From assembly GCF_001514215.1 (NCBI RefSeq), contig NZ_KQ948876.1:1-64000 (forward strand): a stretch of DNA of 64,000 nucleotides. Direction: 5' to 3'. The notes under the pieces are model-generated. The model worked only from the letters and a program-made list of their open reading frames with translations. It had not been told where the DNA came from and ran no database searches. The translations under genes and the position numbers were made by a program. This document shows, one piece after another, positions 34,022 through 42,939 of the stretch (position 1 is the first letter of the stretch; every line of letters begins with the position of its first letter). The stretch is from Streptomyces bungoensis (GTDB lineage Bacteria > Actinomycetota > Actinomycetes > Streptomycetales > Streptomycetaceae).

Positions 34022-34819
34022 TCACTGCCGGGAGACGTTCCGCTCGTACACCAGCCGCAGCCCGATCAGGGTCAGCCAGGGCTGGTGCTCGTCGATCACC
34101 GTGGACTCGCCGAGCACCATCGGCGCCAGGCCGCCCGTGGCGATCACGGTGACGTCGTCCGGGTCGTCGGCCAGTTCCCGGGCCATCCGGCCCACCACGC
34201 CGTCGACCTGCCCGGCGAAGCCGTACACGATGCCCGACTGCATGGCCTCGACGGTGTTCTTGCCGATCACGTTCCTCGGCCGGGCCACCTCGATCTTCCG
34301 CAGCATCGCGGCCCTGAGCCCGAGTGCCTCCACCGAGATCTCGATGCCGGGGGCGATGACCCCGCCGACGTACTCCCCGCGCGCGGAGACCGCGTCGAAC
34401 GTGGTCGCCGTGCCGAAGTCGACGACGATCGCCGGACCGCCGTACAGCTCGTTCGCGGCGACCGCGTTGATGATGCGGTCGGCGCCGACCTCCTTGGGGT
34501 TGTCGAACTGGATCGGCACCCCCGTCTTCACGCCGGGCTCCACGAGCACCGCCGGCACGTCGCCGTAGTACCGCCGGGTGACCTCGCGCAGTTCGTGCAG
34601 CACGGACGGCACGGTCGCGCAGATCGCGATCCCGTCGATGCCGTCGCCCAGCTCGTCACCGAGCAGCGGGTGCATGCCCATCAGGCCCTGCAGCAGGACC
34701 GCCAGCTCGTCCGCGGTACGGCGCGCGTCCGTGGAGATGCGCCAGTGCTCGACGATGTCCTCACCGTCGAACAGCCCGAGCACGGTGTGCGTGTTGCCGA
34801 CGTCGATCGTGAGCAGCAT
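34022..34819 (-). CDS. coaX: type III pantothenate kinase
   Basis: Phosphorylates pantothenate, the first committed step of CoA synthesis. The 265-residue ASKHA-fold protein has phosphate loops MLLTIDVGNTHTV (Asp6) and GADRIINAVAA, and the DFGTATTFD motif. The ATG at 34819 is five bases after the nadC stop. It is the last gene of the DUF2520-panC-nadB-nadC-coaX operon, which thus carries two CoA-pathway steps. Confidence 0.94.
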   Translation of the reverse strand: MLLTIDVGNTHTVLGLFDGEDIVEHWRISTDARRTADELAVLLQGLMGMHPLLGDELGDGIDGIAICATVPSVLHELREVTRRYYGDVPAVLVEPGVKTGVPIQFDNPKEVGADRIINAVAANELYGGPAIVVDFGTATTFDAVSARGEYVGGVIAPGIEISVEALGLRAAMLRKIEVARPRNVIGKNTVEAMQSGIVYGFAGQVDGVVGRMARELADDPDDVTVIATGGLAPMVLGESTVIDEHQPWLTLIGLRLVYERNVSRQ

Positions 34820-34824
34820 GGCCG

Positions 34825-35811
34825 TTACTCCGCCTCGCGCAGGTCCAGGCCGATGTCCAGGATCGGCGAGGAGTGGGTGAGGGCGCCGACCGCAAGGAAG
34901 TCCACGCCGGTGTCGGCGTACGCGCGCGCGGTGTCGAGCGTGAGCCGGCCGGAGGCCTCCAGCAGCGCCCGGCCGCCGACGATGCCGACGGCCTCCGCGC
35001 ACTCGCCGGGCGTGAAGTTGTCGAGCAGGATCAGGTCGGCGCCCGCGTCGACCACCTCGCGCAGCTGGTGCAGGGTGTCGACCTCGACCTCGATCGGCAC
35101 CTCGGGGAAGGCCTCCCGCACGGCCTTGAAGGCCTGCGCGACACCGCCGGCGGCGACCACGTGGTTGTCCTTCACCAGGGCGGCGTCGGACAGCGACATG
35201 CGGTGGTTGACGCCCCCGCCGCAGCGCACCGCGAACTTCTCCAGCGAACGCAGCCCCGGGGTGGTCTTGCGGGTGTCGCGCACCCGCGTCCCCGTGCCCT
35301 CCAGAACGTCCGCCCACGCGCGCGTGGCGGTCGCGATGCCCGACAGGCGGCACAGGATGTTCAGGGCGCTGCGCTCGGCGGTCAGCAGGTCGCGGGTGCG
35401 CGTGGTGACCGACAGCAGCTTCTGCCCGGCCTCGACGCGGTCGCCGTCCTCGACGTGCCGCTCGACCTCGAACTCGTCCGTGCAGACCACGGAGAGCACG
35501 GCCTCGGCGACGCGCAGGCCCGCCACCACGCCGGCCTCGCGCGCGGTGAAGTCGCCGGTGGCCACCGCCTCCTCGGAGATGGTCGCGACGGTCGTCACGT
35601 CGACGCCGCCGTCCAGGTCCTCCTGGATGGCGACGTTGGCGACGTCCTCGACCTCGACGGGGTCGAGCCCGGCGGCGGCCAGCAGCTCGGCGAGGGCGGG
35701 GTCGAGCCCGCTCTCCAGGTACTCCTCGTCCCCCTCGGCGCCGCAGGCGCAGCCGTCGCCGCAGCCGCCGGTCGGGGCGAGGGGAAGGTCGTCGGTGCTC
35801 ACGTCTGTCAC
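34825..35811 (-). CDS. nadC: nicotinate-nucleotide pyrophosphorylase (quinolinate phosphoribosyltransferase)
   Basis: Converts quinolinate and PRPP to nicotinate mononucleotide in de novo NAD synthesis. The 328-residue product is a little longer than usual because of an N-terminal extension with three Cys (GGCGDGCACGAEGDEE, about 15-30). The catalytic barrel has RDTRKTTPGLR, GGGVNHRMSLSDAALVKDNH and IEVEVDTL. The GTG at 35811 has AGGAGC upstream and lies 18 bases after the nadB stop. Confidence 0.95.
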   Translation of the reverse strand: MTDVSTDDLPLAPTGGCGDGCACGAEGDEEYLESGLDPALAELLAAAGLDPVEVEDVANVAIQEDLDGGVDVTTVATISEEAVATGDFTAREAGVVAGLRVAEAVLSVVCTDEFEVERHVEDGDRVEAGQKLLSVTTRTRDLLTAERSALNILCRLSGIATATRAWADVLEGTGTRVRDTRKTTPGLRSLEKFAVRCGGGVNHRMSLSDAALVKDNHVVAAGGVAQAFKAVREAFPEVPIEVEVDTLHQLREVVDAGADLILLDNFTPGECAEAVGIVGGRALLEASGRLTLDTARAYADTGVDFLAVGALTHSSPILDIGLDLREAE

Positions 35812-35829
35812 TGCTCCTGGGCGCTGGTG

Positions 35830-37527
35830 TTAGCGGGTGGGGGGGAAGTCTGCGGTGCCGGTCGTGGTGACGGCCAGCGACCGGTCGGGGTGGAGCGTCA
35901 CGACGATGTGGCGCCGCCAGTTCGTGTCGTCGCGGTCGGCGTGGTCCTCGCGCCAGTGGCAGCCGCGGGTCTCCTCGCGCAGCCGCGCGGCGGCGACCAG
36001 GACGCGGGCCACGCACAGCAGGTTGGTGGCCTCCCAGGTGTCGACGCCGGGCTCGGCGGTCTTGCCGTTCTCCTCCAGCGCGTCCCGGGCCTCGGTGTGC
36101 AGGCCCTGGAGCTGGTCCGCGGCCTTCTCCAGGGAGTCCGCCGAACGGAGCACGCCCGCGCCCTCGGTCATGATCCGCTGGACGGCGAACCGGGCCTCGG
36201 GGGCGAGCAGCGGGTACGCGGGCTTGCCGGGCTGCGGCACGGGGGCGGGCACGCGCGCGTGGAGGCCGTCGCCGGCGTGGGCGGCGGCGATGTCGGCGGC
36301 GATCCGCTCGGCGTAGACCAGGCCTTCGAGGAGGGAGTTGGAGGCGAGCCGGTTGGCGCCGTGCACGCCGGTGCAGGCGACCTCGCCGCACGCGTACAGG
36401 CCGGGGACCGTCGTACGGCCCCGCGCGTCGGTGCGCACGCCGCCGGAGGCGTAGTGGGCGGCCGGGGCGATCGGAATGGGCTCGGTGACCGGGTCGATGC
36501 CGTTCGCGCGGCAGGCGGCCAGGATCGTCGGGAAGCGGTGCTCCCACATGTCGGCCCCGAAGTGCCGGGCGTCCAGGTACATGTGCTCGGCGCCCTGCTC
36601 GAGCATCCGCCGCGTGATGCCCTTGGCGACGATGTCCCGGGGCGCCAGCTCGGCCAGCTCGTGCTGCCCCACCATGAAGCGCACGCCGTCGGCGTCGACC
36701 AGGTGGGCACCCTCGCCGCGCACCGCCTCGGAGACGAGCGGCTGCTGCCCCTCCGCCTCCGGGCCGAGGAACAGCACCGTCGGGTGGAACTGCACGAACT
36801 CCAGGTCGGAGACCTCCGCACCGGCACGCAGCGCCAGCGCCACGCCGTCGCCGGTGGACACCGACGGGTTGGTGGTCGCGGAGAACACCTGGCCCATGCC
36901 GCCGGTCGCGAGGACGACCGCGGGGGCGTGCACGGCGCCCACGCCGTCGTGCTGGCCCTCGCCCATCACGTGCAGCGTGACGCCGGCCGTACGGCCCTCG
37001 GCGTCGGTCAGCAGGTCCAGCACGAGCGCGTTCTCGATCGTGCGCACGCCACGCGCGTGCACGGCCTCCACGAGCGCCCGGGAGACCTCCGCGCCGGTGG
37101 CATCGCCGCCCGCGTGCGCGATCCGGCGCCGGTGGTGGCCGCCCTCGCGGGTGAGGTGGATGCCGCCCTCGTCGTCGGTGTCGAAGTGCGCGCCGGTGGA
37201 GATCAGCCGCCGTACCGCGTCGGGACCCTCGGTGACGAGGATCCGCACGGCCTCCTCGTCGCACAGGCCCGCGCCGGCCACCAGGGTGTCCTCGAGGTGC
37301 TGCTCGGGGGTGTCGCCCTCGCCGAGGGCGGCGGCGATGCCGCCCTGCGCCCAGCGGGTGGAGCCGTCGTCGAGGCGGGCCTTGGTGACGACGACCGTCG
37401 TCAGGCCCGCGGCCTCGCAGCGCAGTGCGGCGGTCAGGCCTGCCACTCCGGAGCCGACGACTACGACGTCCGCGGAGATGGACCAACCGGGTGAGGGTGC
37501 GTGCAGTCGTATGCCTGTGCTGGTCAC
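35830..37527 (-). CDS. nadB: L-aspartate oxidase
   Basis: FAD enzyme that oxidises aspartate to iminoaspartate, the first NAD synthesis step. The 565-residue product has the FAD-binding GSGVAGLTAALRCE (about 26-39), TRWAQGGIAAA, the active-site loop with HTGGDATGA-like HAGGDATGAEV, substrate Arg in LVSEAVRGEGA and the C-terminal SDH-like helical domain. Its GTG overlaps the panC stop by four bases. The partner quinolinate synthase (nadA) is not in this operon. Confidence 0.95.
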   Translation of the reverse strand: MTSTGIRLHAPSPGWSISADVVVVGSGVAGLTAALRCEAAGLTTVVVTKARLDDGSTRWAQGGIAAALGEGDTPEQHLEDTLVAGAGLCDEEAVRILVTEGPDAVRRLISTGAHFDTDDEGGIHLTREGGHHRRRIAHAGGDATGAEVSRALVEAVHARGVRTIENALVLDLLTDAEGRTAGVTLHVMGEGQHDGVGAVHAPAVVLATGGMGQVFSATTNPSVSTGDGVALALRAGAEVSDLEFVQFHPTVLFLGPEAEGQQPLVSEAVRGEGAHLVDADGVRFMVGQHELAELAPRDIVAKGITRRMLEQGAEHMYLDARHFGADMWEHRFPTILAACRANGIDPVTEPIPIAPAAHYASGGVRTDARGRTTVPGLYACGEVACTGVHGANRLASNSLLEGLVYAERIAADIAAAHAGDGLHARVPAPVPQPGKPAYPLLAPEARFAVQRIMTEGAGVLRSADSLEKAADQLQGLHTEARDALEENGKTAEPGVDTWEATNLLCVARVLVAAARLREETRGCHWREDHADRDDTNWRRHIVVTLHPDRSLAVTTTGTADFPPTR

Positions 37528-38525
37528 GAGGCGGCTCCGAGGGTTCCGAAGGTGAGGGGGATGTTGTCGATCAGCCGGGTGGTGCCCACCCGGGCGGCGA
37601 CGGCGAGGACGGCCTCACCGGTGAAGTCGTCGCCGATCTCGGTGAAGTCACCGGGGTCCACGAGGGCGAGGTAGTCCAGGTCGAGCGGGGGGTCGAACCG
37701 GGCGGCCTCGTCCAGGACCTGCCGGGCGGCGGCGCGGACGGCCGCCGGGCCGCCGGGCGCGGCGGTGGCCACCGCGTGCGCGTCGGCCGCCGCGCGGGAC
37801 TCCCCTATGGCGCTCAGCGCCTCGGCACGCGCCTGCGTGGAGGGCACTTCGCGGGCCCGCGCGCGCAGTGCCTCCTGCGCGGCGTGCCGGTCCCGGCCGG
37901 CGAACAGCGCCCGGGACAGGGCGAGGGCGGTACGGCGCTCGCCGGGCGAGAGGTAGCGGTTGCGGCTGGACAGGGCGAGCCCGTCCTCCTCGCGCACGGT
38001 CGGTACGGCGACGATCTCGACGCCGAAGTTCAGGTCCCGCACCATGCGCCGGATCAGGGCGAGCTGCTGGGCGTCCTTCTGGCCGTACAGGGCGATGTCG
38101 GGGCGGGTGAGGTGCAGCAGCTTGGCGACGACGGTGAGCATGCCGTCGAAGTGGCCGGGGCGCGAGCCGCCCTCCAGCCGCTCGCCCATGGGGCCCGCGC
38201 TGATGCGCACCTGGGGTTCGCCGCCCGGGTAGACCTCGTCCACGGACGGCGCGAACACGGCGTCGGCACCGGCCTGTTCGGCGAGCTTCAGGTCGGCGTC
38301 GAGGGTGCGCGGGTAGCGGTCGAGGTCCTCCCCGGCACCGAACTGCAGCGGGTTGACGAAGACGGTGACGACGACCTCGCCGTCCGGGCCGGCGATCTCG
38401 CGCGCGGTGCGGATCAGCGTGGCGTGTCCCTCGTGCAGGGCGCCCATGGTCATCACGACGGCACGGCGGCCGCGGCGCACGCGCGCGTGCAGCTCGTCGG
38501 CGGTGCTCAGCAGGGCGGTGGTCAT
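37524..38525 (-). CDS. panC: pantothenate synthetase
   Basis: Joins pantoate and beta-alanine using ATP. The 333-residue product has MTMGALHEGHATLI (HxGH motif, about 25-38), FVNPLQFG, YGQKDAQQLALIRRMVRDLN and the SSRNRYLSP loop. Its ATG shares one base with the stop of the DUF2520 gene and its stop overlaps nadB by four bases, so the operon is translationally coupled. Confidence 0.95.
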   Translation of the reverse strand: MTTALLSTADELHARVRRGRRAVVMTMGALHEGHATLIRTAREIAGPDGEVVVTVFVNPLQFGAGEDLDRYPRTLDADLKLAEQAGADAVFAPSVDEVYPGGEPQVRISAGPMGERLEGGSRPGHFDGMLTVVAKLLHLTRPDIALYGQKDAQQLALIRRMVRDLNFGVEIVAVPTVREEDGLALSSRNRYLSPGERRTALALSRALFAGRDRHAAQEALRARAREVPSTQARAEALSAIGESRAAADAHAVATAAPGGPAAVRAAARQVLDEAARFDPPLDLDYLALVDPGDFTEIGDDFTGEAVLAVAARVGTTRLIDNIPLTFGTLGAAS

Positions 38526-39478
38526 CAGGCGTTCCCCTCGGTGCCGTTGGTCCCGTTCGTGCCGTCGGTGCCGCCGGATCCGTCGGCCAGGACGCCGAGC
38601 AGGTCCTCGGCGAGTTCCGGCTTGAGCAGGCCGTGGGCGAGGGCCCGGTCGGCGGTCGCGCGGGCCATCGCCAGGTAGCCGGCGACGGCCTGCGGGGCGT
38701 GCTTGCGCAGCTCGCCGACGTGCGCGGCGACCGTCCCGGCGTCCCCGCGCGCGACCGGGCCGGTCAGGGCGGCGTCGCCGGAGCGCAGCGCGTTGTCCAG
38801 GGCGGCGCCGAGCAGCGGGCCGAGCATCCGGTCGGGCGCCGCGACGCCGGCCGTGCGCAGCAGCTCCAGGGACTGCGCGACCAGGGTCACCAGGTGGTTG
38901 GCGCCGAGGGCGAGGGCCGCGTGGTAGAGCGGGCGGTTCTCCTCGCTGATCCACTCGGGCTCGCCGCCCATCTCGATGACGAGGGCCTCGGCGGCCAGCC
39001 GCAGCTCCTCGGGCGCGGTGACGCCGAAGGAGCAGCCCGCCAGGCGCTGCACGTCCACCGGGGTGCCGGTGAACGTCATCGCCGGGTGCAGGGCCAGCGG
39101 CAGCGCGCCCGCGCGCAGGGCGGGGTCGAGCACCTTCGCGCCGTACCGCCCGGACGTGTGCACGAGCAGTTGCCCGGGACGTACGGCGCCGGTCTCGGCG
39201 AGGCCCGAGACCAGGCCGGGCAGCGCGTCGTCGGGGACGGTGAGCAGGACCAGGTCGGAGCGCTGGAGGACCTCGGCGGGCGGGACGAGCGGTACGTCCG
39301 GGAGCATGGTCTCGGCGCGCCTGCGGGAGGCGTCGGAGACCCCGGAGACGGCCACCGGGCGGTGCCCGGCGAGCTGGAGGGACGCGGCCAGCGCGGGGCC
39401 CACGCGGCCGGCGCCTACGACGCCGACGGTGAGCCGCGCGGGGCGGTCCTCGATGTCTTGCTGGTGGACTGTACTCAC
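38525..39478 (-). CDS. Rossmann-like / DUF2520 NAD(P)-binding protein
   Basis: A 317-residue dehydrogenase-like protein. The N-terminal Rossmann fold has VGVVGAGRVGPALAASL (about 18-34), and the helical DUF2520 domain follows (ALHPAMTFTG, ALALGANHLVTLVAQS). A C-terminal Gly/Thr/Asn tail carries GTNGT repeats. Its invariant position directly before panC suggests a pantothenate-pathway role such as ketopantoate reduction, a function reported for related PanG proteins as I recall; this is inference. The GTG at 39478 overlaps the stop of a 19-codon upstream frame. Confidence 0.82.
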   Translation of the reverse strand: MSTVHQQDIEDRPARLTVGVVGAGRVGPALAASLQLAGHRPVAVSGVSDASRRRAETMLPDVPLVPPAEVLQRSDLVLLTVPDDALPGLVSGLAETGAVRPGQLLVHTSGRYGAKVLDPALRAGALPLALHPAMTFTGTPVDVQRLAGCSFGVTAPEELRLAAEALVIEMGGEPEWISEENRPLYHAALALGANHLVTLVAQSLELLRTAGVAAPDRMLGPLLGAALDNALRSGDAALTGPVARGDAGTVAAHVGELRKHAPQAVAGYLAMARATADRALAHGLLKPELAEDLLGVLADGSGGTDGTNGTNGTEGNA

Positions 39479-39534
39479 GCGACGGCGGCCTTCCCGTTCC
39501 AGTCCGCTCTGGGTACCGGACGATTTCTCGTCAT
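39475..39534 (-). CDS. possible 19-residue upstream ORF coupled to the DUF2520-panC operon
   Basis: ATG at 39534 opens MTRNRPVPRADWNGKAAVA, whose TGA overlaps the GTG start of the DUF2520 gene in the coupled form GTGA. TAGCGT lies four bases above the ATG on the minus strand (39544-39539), slightly close for a leaderless start. It could couple translation of the operon to initiation at a leaderless ATG. No regulatory codons stand out. It may equally be chance. Confidence 0.35.
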   Translation of the reverse strand: MTRNRPVPRADWNGKAAVA

Positions 39535-39650
39535 GTTAACGCTATCGGGTCGGCCGGCGGCCGGTCGTCCACAGGCTGTGGGTTTCCCCACGCCGCCTCC
39601 GCGCGGAAATTCCGCTGACCTCGGGAGGCCGGGGCGGGATGATCCTCGGC

Positions 39651-40826
39651 ATGAGCGATACGGCTGACCAGGCGGAGCGGACTGACGAGCGGACGGTGCG
39701 GGAACGGCGCGCGGCCTGCTACCGGGAGGCGCGGCGCTCGCTGTCGCGCGCGGGCTTCCGCGGCACGATCCGCGAGCGCCTCACCGACCTCGTGGAGCAC
39801 GCGCCCGGGGTCCACGACCTGGACGACCGGGCCGACATCTACGGCGACCGGATCGTGGCGGCCCTGGAGGAGCGGGTGGCGGGCCTGCTGGGCATGGAGG
39901 CCGCCGCGTTCTTCCCGACCGGCACGATGGCCCAGCAGGTCGCCCTGCGCTGCTGGGCCGGCCGGACGGGCAACCCGGCGGTCGCCCTGCACGCCCTCGC
40001 CCATCCGGAAGTGCACGAGCGGCACGCGCTCAGCCAGGTCAGCGGGCTGCGCCCGGTCCGGGTGACCGGCGCGCCCCGGCTGCCCACGGCGGACGAGATA
40101 CGCGACCTGCCCGAGCCGTTCGGCACGCTGATGCTGGAACTGCCCCTCAGGGACGCCGGTTACCTGCTGCCCTCCTGGGAGGAGCTGACCGACGTGACCC
40201 GGGCGGCGCGGGAGCGGGACGCGGTGGTGCACTTCGACGGCGCGCGCCTGTGGGAGTCCACCGTCCACTTCGACCGCCCGCTGGAGGAGATCGCCGGCCT
40301 CGCGGACTCCGTCTACGTCTCGTTCTACAAGTCCCTCGGCGGCTTCGGCGGCGCCGCGCTCGCCGGCCCGAAGACGCTCGTCGAGGAGGCGAGGACCTGG
40401 CGGCACCGGTACGGCGGCGCGGTCTTCCAGCAGTTCCCGACCGTGCTGTCGGCCCTCGTCGGCCTGGAGCGGGAGCTGCCCCGGCTGCCCGACTACGTGC
40501 GCCACGCGCGCGTGGTGGCCGCCGCGCTGCGCGAGGGCTTCGCGGCGGCCGGCCTGCCGTGGGCGCGCGTGCACCCGGAGGTGCCCCACACCCACGAGTT
40601 CCAGGTGTGGCTGCCGTACGAGCCGGAGGTGGTCGCGGAGGCCGCCGTGCGGCAGGCCGAGGAGACGTCGGTGCTGCTGTTCGGGAACGACTGGGACCGG
40701 GGCGGTCCGGGCCTCGCCTTCACGGAGGTCACGGTCTCCGGCGCGGGCCTGGAGTGGACGGCGGACGACGTACGGGACGCGGTCGCCGGGTTCGCGGCGC
40801 GGCTGCCCGGCGCCGCACGTCCGTAG
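39651..40826 (+). CDS. PLP-dependent beta-eliminating lyase / threonine-aldolase-like protein
   Basis: A 391-residue fold-type I PLP enzyme of the aromatic amino-acid beta-eliminating lyase/threonine aldolase family. The PLP Lys is in VSFYKSLGGFGGA (about 226), the cofactor Asp in VVHFDGARLWE, and the His-rich loop ALHALAHPEVHERHAL replaces the usual glycine-rich phosphate region. Substrate is unknown; low-specificity L-threonine aldolase is the nearest guess. The ATG at 39651 is seven bases below GATGAT and is preferred to one four codons upstream. It is monocistronic and convergent with the response regulator gene. Confidence 0.82.
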   Translation: MSDTADQAERTDERTVRERRAACYREARRSLSRAGFRGTIRERLTDLVEHAPGVHDLDDRADIYGDRIVAALEERVAGLLGMEAAAFFPTGTMAQQVALRCWAGRTGNPAVALHALAHPEVHERHALSQVSGLRPVRVTGAPRLPTADEIRDLPEPFGTLMLELPLRDAGYLLPSWEELTDVTRAARERDAVVHFDGARLWESTVHFDRPLEEIAGLADSVYVSFYKSLGGFGGAALAGPKTLVEEARTWRHRYGGAVFQQFPTVLSALVGLERELPRLPDYVRHARVVAAALREGFAAAGLPWARVHPEVPHTHEFQVWLPYEPEVVAEAAVRQAEETSVLLFGNDWDRGGPGLAFTEVTVSGAGLEWTADDVRDAVAGFAARLPGAARP

Positions 40827-40850
40827 GCCGACCCGGGCGGCGGCGCGGCG

Positions 40851-41522
40851 TCAGCCGTGGCCGCCGGCTCTGACCAGCCCGGTCTCGTAGGCCAGGACCA
40901 CCACCTGGACCCGGTCCCGCAGGCCGAGCTTGGTCAGGATGCGGCCCACGTGGGTCTTCACGGTCGCCTCGGACAGCACCAGCCGGGCGGCGATCTCACC
41001 GTTCGACAGGCCCTGGGCGACCAGCACCATCACCTCGCGCTCCCGGTCGGTGAGCCGCTGCAGCTCCTTGTGCTGGGGTGCGGCGCCCGCGGAGGGCAGC
41101 ATGGGCGCGAACCGGTCCAGCAGGCGCCGCGTGGTGGAGGGCGCCACGACCGCGTCACCGCTGTGCACGGCACGGATGGCGGCCAGCAGGTCACCGGGCG
41201 GCACGTCCTTGAGCATGAAGCCGGAGGCGCCCGCCTTCAGCCCGGAGAACGCGTACTCGTCCAGGTCGAAGGTGGTCAGGATCAGCACCTTCGGCGGTTC
41301 GGGCTGCGAGCAGATCCGCCGGGTGGCCTCCACGCCGTCCAGCTTCGGCATGCGGACGTCCATCAGGATGACGTCGACGGCCGTGGTGCGCAGCACCTGG
41401 AGGGCCTCGACGCCGTCGCCCGCCTCCGCGACGACCTCCATGTCCGGCTGGGCGGCGAGCACCATCCGGAACCCGGTGCGCAGCAGCACCTGGTCGTCGA
41501 CGAGCATCACGCGGATCGTCAT
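40851..41522 (-). CDS. NarL/LuxR-type response regulator
   Basis: A 223-residue receiver plus LuxR helix-turn-helix protein. The receiver has DD at 9-10, Asp55 (LMDVRMP), Thr84-85 (LTTFD) and Lys (LKDVPPG). The DNA-binding part (about 150-215) reads LTDREREVMVLVAQGLSNGEIAARL. The ATG at 41522 has AGAGGA upstream. It lies 93 bases downstream of its sensor kinase gene on the same strand. Confidence 0.93.
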   Translation of the reverse strand: MTIRVMLVDDQVLLRTGFRMVLAAQPDMEVVAEAGDGVEALQVLRTTAVDVILMDVRMPKLDGVEATRRICSQPEPPKVLILTTFDLDEYAFSGLKAGASGFMLKDVPPGDLLAAIRAVHSGDAVVAPSTTRRLLDRFAPMLPSAGAAPQHKELQRLTDREREVMVLVAQGLSNGEIAARLVLSEATVKTHVGRILTKLGLRDRVQVVVLAYETGLVRAGGHG

Positions 41523-41615
41523 GGGTCCTCTTCCGTGTTCGTACCGCCGGGCGGCGCGCCGTCGGCGGGGGGCCTGACCTGGGTCAGCGGGGTCAGCGGG
41601 GGCGTAAGGGCTGCG

Positions 41616-42821
41616 CTAGGGCACCGGTTTGAGCGGGAGCAGCGCGCTGATGCGGAATCCTCCGCCCGGGCGCGGTCCGGCGTCCAGGGTGCCGCCGACC
41701 ATGCCGACCCGCTCGCGCATGCCGATCAGGCCGTGCCCCTGGCCGTCGGCGCCGCCCTCCTCGTACAGCTCGTGCGGGGCGCCCTTGCCGTCGTCCTCGA
41801 CGAGCAGGCCGAGCCCGTCGTCGAAGTAGACCAGCCGCACGCTGGCGCCCGCGTCCGGACCGCCGTGCTTGCGGGTGTTGGTGAGCGCCTCCTGCACGAT
41901 GCGGTACGCGGTCAGCTCCACGCCGCTGGGCAGCGGGCGCGGGGTGCCCTCCACCTTGAAGTCGACGGGCAGGCCGGAGCTGCGGCACTGCTCGACGAGG
42001 TCGTCGATCTGCTCCACGTCCGGCTGCGGGACGTACTCCCCGGTCTCCTGGTGCTCCCCGGTGCGCAGCACGCCCAGCAGGCGGCGCATCTCGGCGAGGG
42101 CCTGCCGGCCGGTGGACGAGATCGTCTCCAGCGCCTTCTTGGCCTGGTCGGGGGCCGCGTCGAGGACGTAGGCGGCGCCGTCGGCCTGGACCACCATCAC
42201 CGACACGTTGTGCGCGACGACGTCGTGCAGCTCGCGCGCTATCCGGGCGCGCTCGGCGGCGACCGCCACCTTGGACTGCGCCTCGCGCTCCCGCTCCAGC
42301 CGGGCGGCGCGCTCCTCCAGCTGGGCGAAGTAGGCGCGGCGGGTGCGCATGGAGTCGCCGAGCACCCAGGCCAGCGCGAACGGCACCGTCTGGAACACCG
42401 TGATCGCGGCCTGCCCCAGGAAGCCGGTGTGCTGCGCCGGCCAGCGCACCTGGGCCAGGACCGCCGCGACCAGGCTGACGGCGAGCGCGAGCCGGGAGGC
42501 CCAGCGGGCGCCCATCGTGGCGACCGTGTAGGTGATCACCAGCATGGCGAAGTCGGCCGCGGTGGTCTCGAGGTCGAAGACCAGCTGGGCCAGCCCGGCC
42601 GCCAGGGCCAGCAGCAGCATCGCCTCCGGGAAGCGGCGGCGCAGCGCGACCACGGCGCAGAGCACGGCGGACACCGCCAGCCCCCCGGCGACCGACATGT
42701 GGTGACCGGGCGCCCCGCTCAGACTCGTCACGCTCACGCCGGAGATCCCGAACAGGACGACGGCCCAGAAGGTGTCGACCCATGTCGGGTGCCTGCGGAG
42801 GAAGTCATAGAGGCGCTGCAC
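41616..42821 (-). CDS. HisKA_3-type sensor histidine kinase
   Basis: A 401-residue membrane kinase partner of the NarL-type regulator. About five or six membrane segments fill residues 15-155, with no large external domain, suggesting an intramembrane or membrane-state signal. A coiled linker precedes the H-box ARIARELHDVVAHNVSVMV with His199, followed by an HATPase_c domain (EALTNTRKHGG, VEDDGKGAP, GHGLIGMRERV). The GTG at 42821 is seven bases below TACTCT. The signal is unknown. Confidence 0.92.
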   Translation of the reverse strand: MQRLYDFLRRHPTWVDTFWAVVLFGISGVSVTSLSGAPGHHMSVAGGLAVSAVLCAVVALRRRFPEAMLLLALAAGLAQLVFDLETTAADFAMLVITYTVATMGARWASRLALAVSLVAAVLAQVRWPAQHTGFLGQAAITVFQTVPFALAWVLGDSMRTRRAYFAQLEERAARLEREREAQSKVAVAAERARIARELHDVVAHNVSVMVVQADGAAYVLDAAPDQAKKALETISSTGRQALAEMRRLLGVLRTGEHQETGEYVPQPDVEQIDDLVEQCRSSGLPVDFKVEGTPRPLPSGVELTAYRIVQEALTNTRKHGGPDAGASVRLVYFDDGLGLLVEDDGKGAPHELYEEGGADGQGHGLIGMRERVGMVGGTLDAGPRPGGGFRISALLPLKPVP

Positions 42822-42828
42822 GTAACCC

Positions 42829-42834
42829 AGAGTA
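42829..42834 (-). promoter_or_regulatory. -10 hexamer, leaderless promoter of the sensor kinase gene
   Basis: TACTCT on the minus strand lies seven bases before the GTG at 42821. Confidence 0.55.
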
Positions 42835-42927
42835 GGGACACGGGATGCGTGCAGGGGTCAACCGGAGGGCCGATCCGCACCCGGGACGTGTACTCCGCAA
42901 GGTGGAGGCCGTGATCACCTGTGCGCC

Positions 42928-42933
42928 TAGTCT
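42928..42933 (+). promoter_or_regulatory. -10 hexamer, leaderless promoter of the MidA-like gene
   Basis: TAGTCT lies six bases before the GTG at 42940. Confidence 0.55.
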
Positions 42934-42939
42934 GTTGCG

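Noticed and set aside
34022..37486. A 1154-codon minus-strand open frame running through coaX, nadC and nadB
   Set aside because: Only its last 265 codons match a family (CoaX). The rest is Arg/Pro/Gly-rich and is the frame-shifted shadow of nadC and nadB, a usual effect of high GC.
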